Assembly: GCF_037969765.1 (NCBI RefSeq)
Contig: NZ_CP150207.1
Span: forward strand, 434,001-498,000
Reading direction: 5' to 3'
DNA length: 64,000 nt
From: Paenibacillus sp. FSL W8-0186
GTDB lineage: Bacteria > Bacillota > Bacilli > Paenibacillales > Paenibacillaceae
A model generated the notes under the pieces. It did no database searches. It saw only the letters and a program-made list of their open reading frames with translations, and was not told the DNA's origin. Below are positions 1-7,366 of this stretch, piece after piece. Each line of letters opens with the position of its first letter. The stretch's first letter is position 1. A program made the translations under genes and the position numbers.

Positions 1-290
1 GAACCCGCGATGGCCGGGACATGGAGACGATCGAGTCGATCGCTGCGGCAGTAGGCTACAGCCCCTCTTCGGTGAACCGGATGTTTACATCGGTATTTGG
101 CGTGTCCCCGCGGCAGTACATGTCCAACTTGATGCTCAAGAAGTCCAAGCTGCTGCTAATGGATCCCGAGTTAACAATCGAGGACGTTTCGCATAGGCTG
201 GGCTACAAGAATATCGCCCATTTCAGCCGCCAGTTCAAGCGCTGGACCGGAGAATCGCCAAGCCGTTTCAGGGGGCGGTTTCATAATTAG
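1..290 (+). CDS. AraC-family regulator, C-terminal DNA-binding end (5'-partial)
   Basis: The reading frame is open from base 3 at the window edge to the TAG at 288-290, so the gene begins upstream. The visible ~95 residues form one AraC/XylS double helix-turn-helix: first HTH around IESIAAAVGYSPSSVNRMF and a second around TIEDVSHRLGYKNIAHFSRQF, ending with the family tail WTGESPSRFR. The sensing domain (cupin or response-regulator receiver) is outside the window, so the inducer cannot be stated. An ATG at 21 is internal to the domain and is not the true start. Confidence 0.85.
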   Translation, partial: TRDGRDMETIESIAAAVGYSPSSVNRMFTSVFGVSPRQYMSNLMLKKSKLLLMDPELTIEDVSHRLGYKNIAHFSRQFKRWTGESPSRFRGRFHN

Positions 291-408
291 GGCTTTAATG
301 TCTGGTTCAGGAATTCATATTTACAGCAGTAAAAAAATAACATATACTCCTTACTGTTTGGCATTTCAAAAGGAATGACCTATAAATTGGTAAGGAGTGA
401 TTTTTTCG

Positions 409-1514
409 TTGAATCAAAACCAAACACGTAATCCGGGCCCCAGCTTAGACCCGAATTATAATGCTCCAGTTTCTGGGCCTCCTCCATGGGGAAATTACAA
501 CGGTCCGCCAGTTCCACCGGAGCCGCAATATTCGCGGGTAGAAGCAATCGCCCGCAGCTATGGAACCGGCATCGTCTTTAGACGTTGGGCCGCTACGATG
601 ATAGACCTGGTCACTTTTGTGGGGATTCTCTTTACGATGCTCTCTTTTAACAATCCGTATTTGGCCCCGGTCTTTATTGGTTTCCTGCTGCTGTATCATC
701 TTTTGCTTGAAGGCTTTACGGGTTACACAGTAGGAAAATTCATTGTCCGCATGATGGAAGGCCGCCGGGATTGCTTAAGTCCTTGATTCGGACGCTGCTC
801 CGCCTCGTCGAGACGAATCCAGCGTTATTTGGGGCCATACCTGCGGGAATATGCGCTCTGGCCACGAAGAAGAAGCAGCGTCTAGGGGATATGGCCGCCA
901 ATACATATGTGTTAAAAGTGTCGGATTTAAAGTTCAAGGAGCCGAGCCGCCGGGCCAAAATTACGCTTACGGCGATATTCTCTGTCATTATTTGCCTGGC
1001 AGTAATACCGAACGTGATTGCCTTGACCATAACCGATTATCCGGAGTCTAAGCCGGTAAGCGTTGTACATAGAAGTGAAGATGGTCAGTTTCAAATAACG
1101 GATGGATTAGGATTAAGACGTGATTCTTCGACAATCAAAGAGATTGACGCGAACCTGGCAATATCCAACTATTGGGGCAGCAAAGGTATTGTTGTATTTA
1201 CATATCCAAAAGAGGAATTTGAAGCTGATGTTACGCTAGAGGATTTTTACTTAGCCATGAAGGAGGAAAGGCTGGGTGCAGCGACAACCGTTATCCAGGA
1301 CCGGATGATCCGAATAAACGGCGATGGGGCTTACGAATTGATCTACCGGGAGAAGGTCGACGGAGATGATTACATTTATATTGCGACATTTGTAGCTACA
1401 CCGGAGCATTTTCATGAAGTCATCGCCATTACGGAAAAACGGTATTACGAGGAAGACCGGTCTAAGCTTCGCGCAACCATAGCTACCTTCAAGGAAACGA
1501 GCGGCGATACATAA
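409..1514 (+). pseudogene. RDD-family membrane protein, frameshifted
   Basis: Two overlapping frames together make one RDD protein. The first (TTG start at 409, ~11 bases after AAGGAG at 392-397) has a Pro/Asn-rich N-terminus, the RDD hallmark FRRWAATMID, two hydrophobic helices and GYTVGKFIVRM, then leaves the family and stops at 784-786. The second frame resumes from about 771 with LLKSLIRTLLRLVE, the usual continuation, then a helix near 960-1040 and a ~150-residue extracytoplasmic tail to the TAA at 1514. One extra C in the GCCGCCGGGA run (761-770) would restore EGRPGLLKSLIRT. It is therefore a single-base deletion or a sequence error. RDD proteins are membrane proteins of varied or unknown function; the C-terminal tail is not one I recognise. 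Confidence 0.7.
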
Positions 1515-1535
1515 GTTATGCTGCAGCCAGGATTG

Positions 1536-1578
1536 CCCCAAGGTCAAAATATATGACCTATTGGGGAAGTTATTTTTT
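1536..1578 (+). terminator. Intrinsic terminator after the RDD gene
   Basis: CCCCAAGGTCA (1536-1546) pairs with TGACC..TTGGGG (1554-1566) with a two-base bulge, followed by a T-rich run at 1571-1578. It separates the RDD gene from the convergent AraC gene. Confidence 0.7.
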
Positions 1579-2412
1579 ATAGCTCTCCCCTCGCTTTCTG
1601 GAGGACCTGGGCGAGTGGCCAGTCACTTTTTTGAACATTTTCGAGAACAGAAACGGGTCGGTATAGCCGACAGAGCGCGATACATCGCTGATGGTAAGCT
1701 CGGGGTTGCGGAGCAGCTCGATGGCTCGATTCATCCGATATTCCAGCAAAAAGGTTTGTAAAGAGACGCCGAACTGCGCCTTGAACAGCCCGGATAAATA
1801 AGTCCGGTCAAGCCCGACGGAACGGGCGATGTCCATGACGGTAATTTTTTGGCTGTAGCTTCGCTCGATCCATTCAATGGCTTTGCTCACATAGACTTCT
1901 TTGGAGTGGGAGGCCTTAGGCTCCAGTGCCGCATCCGGTGAACAGGAAATCAGTTCGGCCATCATGCGGTAAACGATACTCTGAATCAGAACGTCTCCGC
2001 CGCGTTCCAAGCGGGCAGCTGCGAGATCGTTGTAGAAGGTTTTGAACAGGCGGCTGTTTGTTTGAAAAATGGGGCTGACCAGGGAGAGGCCGGCCCGCTG
2101 CAGCAAGGATTTGACATGGAGCCCTCTGAAGCCGATCCAGGAATACGTCCATGGGCTGGCCGTGTCAGCCTCATAGTGGACCAGGGTATCGGGGGGAATA
2201 AGGAAGCCATCACCAGATTGCAGTTCATAGGTCTGGCCGCCGAGATGAAACCGCCCCGCCCCTTCAAGGACGTAGTGGATAATGTAGCAGTCGCGCAGCC
2301 CGGGGCCCCAGGCATGGCCGGACAGGCATTCCTCCATGCCAAAGAATAGCAGGCTGAGATCCATTTGGCTCTGAAAAGTTTCGTTAAAGTGAACGATATT
2401 GATACGGCTCAT
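1570..2412 (-). CDS. AraC-family regulator with cupin domain, probably controls the GH4 gene
   Basis: A 280-residue regulator. The start is the ATG at 2412, preceded by GGAAGGAGGGA; longer in-frame extensions lack a ribosome site. The N-terminal ~150 residues look like an AraC cupin effector domain (HYVLEGAGRFHLGGQTYELQSGDGFLIPP). The C-terminal ~100 residues hold the two HTH motifs (ITVMDIARSVGLDRTYLSGLFK and TISDVSRSVGYTDPFLFSKMFK) and end in the family signature. It is transcribed divergently from an alpha-galactosidase-type GH4 gene across 250 bases that contain a perfect 15-bp palindrome. By family precedent (MsmR, RafR) it is likely an activator responding to melibiose or raffinose-type sugars. 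The inducer is inferred from the neighbour only. Confidence 0.85.
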   Translation of the reverse strand: MSRINIVHFNETFQSQMDLSLLFFGMEECLSGHAWGPGLRDCYIIHYVLEGAGRFHLGGQTYELQSGDGFLIPPDTLVHYEADTASPWTYSWIGFRGLHVKSLLQRAGLSLVSPIFQTNSRLFKTFYNDLAAARLERGGDVLIQSIVYRMMAELISCSPDAALEPKASHSKEVYVSKAIEWIERSYSQKITVMDIARSVGLDRTYLSGLFKAQFGVSLQTFLLEYRMNRAIELLRNPELTISDVSRSVGYTDPFLFSKMFKKVTGHSPRSSRKRGESYKK

Positions 2413-2499
2413 TTTGCTGTGTTCCCTCCTTCCGTACCGGCTCGCCGCATTCAGCACCATGTATTGCGCCCATGCGGTGAATAGCCGGCTTCTTGTTAT

Positions 2500-2514
2500 T
2501 GCATGTTACATGCA
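2500..2514. promoter_or_regulatory. Perfect 15-bp palindrome between araC and GH4 genes
   Basis: TGCATGTTACATGCA is a perfect inverted repeat around a central T, about 88 bases before the regulator's start and 150 before the GH4 start. It is a candidate operator for the divergent AraC protein. AraC sites are often direct repeats, so another regulator is possible. Confidence 0.4.
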
Positions 2515-2663
2515 TTATAACAGGTATGGTATTGGATACAACCGAGGAAGTCAGGTTAGTAAATGGGATTATGACATGTTTATGTGGGAATGAGCCATGT
2601 TCAGTCCACTGCTTTGCGCATATAGTTAAGTTACATTTAACGAATGATGGAGGCGATGAAGCA

Positions 2664-3962
2664 GTGGCTAAAATTACATTTTTGGGCGCAGGAAGTACGG
2701 TATTTGTCAAAAACGTTCTTGGAGACGTGATGCTGACCGAATCTCTGCAGGGCTTTGAACTCGCTTTATTTGATATCGATATGGAGCGGCTAAAGGATTC
2801 GGAGAACCTGCTCAACAGCATGAAGCAATCGCTTGGCAGTACCTGTGTTGTAAAGGCTTACAGCGATCGGAAGGAAGCGCTTCGGGGCGCGAAATATGTC
2901 ATTAACGCGATTCAGGTGGGGGGATATGACCCTTGCACGATTACCGATTTTGAAATCCCGAAAAAATATGGACTGCGGCAGACGATTGCCGATACGCTGG
3001 GGATCGGCGGCATATTCCGCAACTTACGGACGATTCCGGTGATGCTCGACTTCGCTCGGGATATGCAGGAGGTATGCCCGGATGCTTGGTTCTTAAATTA
3101 TACGAACCCGATGGCGGTACTGACGAGTGTCATGAATACCGTGGGCGGAATCAAAACTGTCGGCTTGTGCCATAGCGTCCAGAAATGCATTCCGGAGCTG
3201 TTTGGAGCGCTTGGCTTGAGCGAGGAAGGCCTGGAGACGAAGATAGCCGGGATCAATCATATGGCCTGGCTGCTGGAAGTGAAGCGGGACGGCAAGGATC
3301 TGTACCCGGAAATCCGCAGGCTGGCCGCCGAGAAGCAGAAGGAGAGCCACCATGATATGGTGCGCTTTGAGCTGATGCTGCGCTTCGGCTATTATGTCAC
3401 GGAATCCTCGGAGCATAATGCTGAATATCATCCGTATTTTATTAAACGTAATTATCCCGAGCTGATCGAGCGCTTCAATATTCCGCTGGATGAGTATCCG
3501 CGGCGCTGCATAGCTCAAATCGAAGGCTGGAAGGAGCAGCGGGAAAAGCTGTTTGCCAGCGAAAGCATCGAGCATACCCGTAGTCTGGAATACGCTTCGT
3601 ATATTCTGGAGGCGATGGAGACGAACCGTCCATACAAAATTGGGGGCAACGTCATGAACACAGGCCTGATTACCAACCTGCCGCAGGAAGCCTGCGTCGA
3701 GGTGCCATGCTTGGTCGATGCTTCGGGCATTACACCAACCTATGTCGGAGCGCTGCCGCCACAGCTTGCCGCATTGAACCGGACGAATATTAATACGCAG
3801 CTGCTGACGATCGAAGCGGCGGTTACCGGAAAGAAGGAGCATATCTATCATGCGGCACTGCTTGATCCGCACACAGCTGCGGAGCTCTCGATCGACGACA
3901 TCGTGGCGATGTGTGACGATTTGATCGAAGCCCATGGAGACTGGCTGCCGAGGTTTCAATAG
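2664..3962 (+). CDS. melA: GH4 alpha-galactosidase / alpha-glucosidase (MelA type)
   Basis: A 432-residue GH4 enzyme; this family hydrolyses alpha-galactosides such as melibiose and raffinose through an NAD+ and Mn2+-dependent oxidation/elimination mechanism. The GTG at 2664 is chosen because GGAGG lies 10 bases upstream and the protein then begins MAKITFLGAGST, the Rossmann GAGST motif at residues 8-12. Other marks are NYTNPMA (~145-151), the metal-binding Cys-His of GLCHS (C169, H170) and INHMAW (~H199). The CHS type and the length fit alpha-galactosidase better than GH4 phospho-glucosidases, but substrate cannot be fixed from sequence. It is cytoplasmic (no signal peptide). Next to it is a divergent AraC regulator; no transporter is adjacent, so uptake must be supplied from elsewhere. 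Confidence 0.88.
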   Translation: MAKITFLGAGSTVFVKNVLGDVMLTESLQGFELALFDIDMERLKDSENLLNSMKQSLGSTCVVKAYSDRKEALRGAKYVINAIQVGGYDPCTITDFEIPKKYGLRQTIADTLGIGGIFRNLRTIPVMLDFARDMQEVCPDAWFLNYTNPMAVLTSVMNTVGGIKTVGLCHSVQKCIPELFGALGLSEEGLETKIAGINHMAWLLEVKRDGKDLYPEIRRLAAEKQKESHHDMVRFELMLRFGYYVTESSEHNAEYHPYFIKRNYPELIERFNIPLDEYPRRCIAQIEGWKEQREKLFASESIEHTRSLEYASYILEAMETNRPYKIGGNVMNTGLITNLPQEACVEVPCLVDASGITPTYVGALPPQLAALNRTNINTQLLTIEAAVTGKKEHIYHAALLDPHTAAELSIDDIVAMCDDLIEAHGDWLPRFQ

Positions 3963-4027
3963 CGGCTTCACCTCCAACTATTGACGCTGCTTGGCAGGTG
4001 CTGGTATCATTTGGTCAATTGGCGAAG

Positions 4028-4070
4028 AACGTCCTCAATCACTTTTAGGTGGTTTGAGGGCGTTTTTTTA
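4028..4070 (+). terminator. Intrinsic terminator after GH4 gene
   Basis: AACGTCCTCAATCAC pairs with GTGGTTTGAGGGCG around a TTTTAG loop, followed by TTTTTTT at 4063-4069. Confidence 0.85.
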
Positions 4071-4103
4071 TTTTAATATTCGGTGGAGTAGGAGGAACTG
4101 TCT

Positions 4104-4793
4104 GTGATGATGAGTTTTCAGGAAGCCCACACAGCTTTTATTCAGAGCCATTTGGGCCGTCGAACGGGTGAGCGAAAAAGCAGACTGGAAAGAGGGCATG
4201 GACATGGAGAGATTCTTTTTGCAGAGAATGTATGGTGGCCATTAAAAGGAGGTTTTGATGGTCTTCATCCTGAATACGAAGTGCTCGATTGGCGCGGGAG
4301 GTCGTATTTTGCCGATTATGTCTTTGATCCGATGTTAAGCCGGTTATTGATCGAAATTAAGGGATTTGGCGAGCATGTCACCAACATGGACCGCAAAAAG
4401 TATTGCAACGAACTCAAGCGGGAAGCGTTTTTGGCTGGTATGGGATTTCAAGTCATTTCATTCGCTTACGATGATGTGGCGTATCAGCCGGCTGTCTGCA
4501 TTTACTTGCTGCGTATGGTGCTGAGCCGATTTGAAACGTCGAATAAGCAGGTGGAACGGATTTTTTTCGCGGATCAAGAGATCATTCGCTACGCCATCTT
4601 TCTAGCCCGACCAATTCGACCTATTGATATCGCGGAACATTTCTCGATCAACCATCGCACCGCGCTCGGCCATTTGAAGCGACTATGTCAGAAGGGTTGG
4701 CTAAAGCCGGCCTATCGCGGGACAGGACAACGCATTTTGTACTATGAATTAACGAGGCAAGGGATCGATGGGTTGGATAGGGGACTTAATTAG
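4104..4793 (+). CDS. Putative PD-(D/E)XK-like nuclease domain fused to a winged helix
   Basis: A protein of ~229 residues; AGGAGGA at 4090-4096 serves either GTG 4104 or ATG 4107. The first ~135 residues resemble DUF559-like restriction-endonuclease folds: ADYVFDP (~72-78), then LLIEIKGFGEH with an E-x-K (~85-87) on a predicted strand, a basic helix (RKKYCNELKREAFLAGMG) and a final strand VISFAYDDV. This matches a D...ExK core seen by eye. The last ~65 residues resemble a winged helix (PIRPIDIAEHFSINHRTALGHLKRL ... WLKPAYRG) ending in a short tail. No partner methylase or restriction gene is present. It stands alone between a terminator and a repeated non-coding tract, with its stop abutting the first repeat. 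Function is unknown; a DNA-processing or regulatory role is inference. Confidence 0.55.
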   Translation: MMMSFQEAHTAFIQSHLGRRTGERKSRLERGHGHGEILFAENVWWPLKGGFDGLHPEYEVLDWRGRSYFADYVFDPMLSRLLIEIKGFGEHVTNMDRKKYCNELKREAFLAGMGFQVISFAYDDVAYQPAVCIYLLRMVLSRFETSNKQVERIFFADQEIIRYAIFLARPIRPIDIAEHFSINHRTALGHLKRLCQKGWLKPAYRGTGQRILYYELTRQGIDGLDRGLN

Positions 4794-5128
4794 CTCGTGC
4801 ATGGGGCATGTTAGTTTTATTTAGAAATGTTAGTCTGGTCACCGGGTTTGAGGATGAATCCGGGTACTACATGCATTTTATACAACTAGTTAGCCTCCTT
4901 TATCAAAAAGCAATCGTGCTAAATGCAGATCATGCAGTTAGTTTGGCTGAATTAGGTTGAATCGTCATATTTATCTCAAACTAAGTGTAGGTTCTACAGT
5001 TAGTTGCCGCCAACTCGGCAAAACTCGGTGAACTAACTGTATGAAATGCATCTAGATCTAGATACCTCGCTAATCCAGACGTACCCACCATCATGGCCAT
5101 CATCGCCATCAGACTATCCTAATGTCAC
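4793..5128. repeat. 336-bp direct repeat, copy 1
   Basis: Begins at the last base of the preceding stop codon and recurs at 5211-5546 with a constant offset of 418 bases and only a handful of substitutions (for example around 4837-4843 and 5095-5115). It carries five GTTAG cores (4810, 4829, 4889, 4937, 4999) and a hairpin formed by TACAGTTAGTT (4995-5005) and AACTAACTGTA (5031-5041). No conserved open frame runs through it. I do not recognise the family. Confidence 0.9.
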
Positions 5129-5210
5129 CACTCCTACTCATGCTTGTACGAAATTGTAATCATGCTTGTGTGTGGTCGTAATTGTACGTGGTCAGCTTGT
5201 TCATTGGCAT

Positions 5211-5546
5211 GCTCGTGCACGGGGCATGTTAGTTTTATTTAGAAATGTTAGTCTGCTTACTGGGTTTGAGGATGAATCCGGGTACTACATGCATTTTATA
5301 CAACTAGTTAGCCTCCTTTATCAAAAAGCAATCGTGCTAAATGCAGATCATGCAGTTAGTTTGGCTGAATTAGGTTGAATCGTCATATTTATCTCAAACT
5401 AAGTGTAGGTTCTACAGTTAGTTGCCGCTAACTCGGCAAAACTCGGTGAACTAACTGTATGAAATGCATCTAGATCTAGATACCTCGCTAATCCAGACGT
5501 ACCCACCATCATCGCCATCATCGCCATCAAACTATCCTAATGTCAC
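5211..5546. repeat. 336-bp direct repeat, copy 2
   Basis: Near-identical copy of 4793-5128, separated from it by an 82-base spacer with its own short CATGCTTGT and ATTGTA echoes. The 11-bp hairpin stem is conserved here at 5413-5423 and 5449-5459. Confidence 0.9.
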
Positions 5547-5980
5547 AGTTCTACTAGCCGTTGTCACCACCCAGCCATAGTGCCCTCTAGTCGCATCCGT
5601 CAATCATGGCCGTCACCATAATTAACTCATCCCATATAGCGAAGTTGCTGCTGCCTACATTAATTACTTGCCCTACCTGCAACACTACGTGTCTACATTA
5701 CTGCCCTACCTGCAACATCTCGCTACCTACATTACTGCTATCAACTACGCTACCAATACATCAGGTGCTCTACCCTGCAACATTTGCGCGCGAAGCTCCC
5801 AGCGCCCGGTGGCCGGTGTTACATGAAGATGGTCAATACGGTTCAGCGGGGCCAGACAAAACCCAAACAAATAGAAAGGCTCCCTTGCTCAATAACGAGC
5901 GAGGAAGCCCATAGTCGCGCGCGCTATAATAACGCAGACTTACATGTTAAAACGCGAACAAGATGATTTACACCTAAGTC
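5547..5980. other. Gene-free tract with short internal repeats
   Basis: No convincing gene. The stretch 5650-5745 repeats CTACATTA..TGCCCTACCTGCAACA about two and a half times. Short frames here are low in complexity and have no ribosome site. From 5790 on nothing recognisable is seen until the 13-nt tandem repeat. Confidence 0.6.
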
Positions 5981-6031
5981 CATATTAGATGTTCATATTA
6001 GATGTTCATATTAGAAGTTCATATAGATGAA
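5981..6031. repeat. 13-nt tandem repeat at the end of the MBOAT operon
   Basis: CATATTAGATGTT is repeated at 5981, 5994 and 6007 (one change), with a degenerate fourth unit at 6020. On the minus strand the unit reads ATGAACATCTAAT, the same as the last codons and stop (ATG AAC TTC TAA) of the 61-residue gene ending at 6011. The array therefore looks like tandem duplication of that gene's end. Confidence 0.85.
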
Positions 6032-6196
6032 TTCCTGCGTCTCGCCGGAGAAGAATAAGACGCCTATCACGATAGCTATGATGACAATAGCTCCGCCGAC
6101 CGCTGTCCCCAGCATCATCAGTGCTCGGCCGATCCGATGGCTGAGGCGGTTGGCTTTGGTCTTGGCGAGCTTGGCGCTACGGGTTTGTAATTCCAT
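6011..6196 (-). CDS. Small membrane protein with DltX-like C-terminal FxYxxF motif
   Basis: A 61-residue protein with a basic cytoplasmic N-terminus (~1-24), one transmembrane helix (~26-50) and a short external tail ending exactly in F56-I-Y58-M-N-F61. In Dlt systems the ~50-residue DltX has the same topology and ends in an F-x-Y-x-x-F motif; its tyrosine is reported to be the acyl relay between the MBOAT protein DltB and the SGNH protein DltD. Here the gene overlaps the end of an SGNH gene by 20 bases and lies two genes from an MBOAT gene, so a DltX-like role is a strong inference. There is no obvious Shine-Dalgarno (only AAGAAG further upstream), consistent with translational coupling. Small size means chance cannot be fully excluded, but topology, motif and context agree. 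Confidence 0.72.
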   Translation of the reverse strand: MELQTRSAKLAKTKANRLSHRIGRALMMLGTAVGGAIVIIAIVIGVLFFSGETQEFIYMNF

Positions 6197-7337
6197 ATTG
6201 CGTCAACTTCTTATAGAGAATTTCGCCGAACATTTTGTTGCCTTCATCCAGCATATGGGACGGATCGCGATAAAATTTATGCGGAATCGTATTATCCTTC
6301 CCTTTGTTGAATTCGATGTAGGAATAACCTCTAGACTCGATCAGCTCCTGATAGGCTCCCATCACTTTATTGTAATCATCCCAATTCAGCAGCTTCTTCT
6401 TGGTGAGATGCTCTTTATCCAGCGGAGCGGAATAGAAAACGGCCTTCTTGTTATGCTCCTGCAGCAGATCCAGCGTCTTCTCAATCATGAACAAGCCGAA
6501 GCTGTCATCCTTATTGAACGGTTTGTTCCATGTGTATAGTTTTTTGAAGTGCTCTTCGATTTCCTCTTTGTGTTTGTCCTGCATTTTATCGAATGCCGTG
6601 TACATCGGAGCATAGCTTGGTGTCACACCATTCTTCTTGTCCAGCTCGCTCTTGATTTCCCGGCGGATTTTCTCCATCGGGGTGCGCGTCTTGAACAGCT
6701 TGTAGCTAATTACGTCGCGATCATGGTACAGCGTCCAGTTGCTCAGGAAATGGGACGTGGCCCAGTTATGGATATCGCTTGGAAGCGACTGGCGGTTCTT
6801 ATCGGGAAAATCGTTCAGCCAGCTCCGCGGAATGTTCTGATCCAATTTCGTAATGAGAGACGGATATACCGTTACATTAGACTCGTTATCTGAGACGACG
6901 GCTATCCCATAGTTAATTTCATAGACGACATAATCGATCTTGTCGATAATTGAAGCCAGCACGGCATAGGTCTCTGTAAATCTGCCGCCCGTCAGGCCAA
7001 AGTTGAGCACCTGTTTGTCCTTGAGATGAACCTGCATCACCCCGGCGGAGGTATTGGCTCCCTTCATGACAGTCGTACCGTAAACGGTAGAAGGGCCGAA
7101 AATGCCGACCGTCTGCTTCCCGTTATCCGGCTGCTCATTCAAATATTCGATCCATAGCGGGGTATAGACGATGGAGTCGTAAGCCGGCACGCGCAGTTCC
7201 TTCTTCGCGTGAGTCACGACGTCTTCCTTCATATGGTCGACAATCGGGCTTGCCCCGTCGCTAATACCGATCAAGCCTGCGATTGCAAGCGAGACCATCA
7301 TGACGGTAACCGTCTTGTTCATAAATAAATTAGACAT
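6177..7337 (-). CDS. DltD/AlgX-like SGNH-family acyl-transfer protein
   Basis: A 386-residue protein with an N-terminal signal anchor (~10-27) and an extracytoplasmic SGNH-like domain. Marks are FGPSTVYG (~80-87, candidate nucleophile Ser in G-x-S) and, near the end, DPSHMLDEGN, the D-x-x-H pair typical of SGNH hydrolases and of DltD. The length fits DltD-like partners of MBOAT acyltransferases, which move acyl groups onto envelope polymers or polysaccharides. It follows the MBOAT gene by 29 bases (GTGAGG ribosome site) and overlaps the small FxYxxF gene. The polymer acceptor and acyl donor are unknown: no dltA or dltC is seen and no polysaccharide synthase adjoins. Confidence 0.78.
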   Translation of the reverse strand: MSNLFMNKTVTVMMVSLAIAGLIGISDGASPIVDHMKEDVVTHAKKELRVPAYDSIVYTPLWIEYLNEQPDNGKQTVGIFGPSTVYGTTVMKGANTSAGVMQVHLKDKQVLNFGLTGGRFTETYAVLASIIDKIDYVVYEINYGIAVVSDNESNVTVYPSLITKLDQNIPRSWLNDFPDKNRQSLPSDIHNWATSHFLSNWTLYHDRDVISYKLFKTRTPMEKIRREIKSELDKKNGVTPSYAPMYTAFDKMQDKHKEEIEEHFKKLYTWNKPFNKDDSFGLFMIEKTLDLLQEHNKKAVFYSAPLDKEHLTKKKLLNWDDYNKVMGAYQELIESRGYSYIEFNKGKDNTIPHKFYRDPSHMLDEGNKMFGEILYKKLTQYGITNP

Positions 7338-7366
7338 GGGTAATCCTCACTTTCATTTAAGCTATT

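Noticed and set aside
771..1514. Independent start of the second RDD frame at TTG 771
   Set aside because: No ribosome site and it begins in the middle of the RDD domain; better read as the second half of a frameshifted gene.
3093..3977. Long frame opposite the GH4 gene
   Set aside because: Shadow of melA; its composition is that of an antisense translation and it has no family match.
4793..5546. Possible CRISPR array or insertion sequence
   Set aside because: Only two long copies with one spacer, no cas genes, no transposase and no terminal inverted repeats.
5606..5966. Two overlapping short frames in the non-coding tract
   Set aside because: Low-complexity peptides (LPTLITCPTCN repeats) that follow from short DNA repeats; no ribosome sites.
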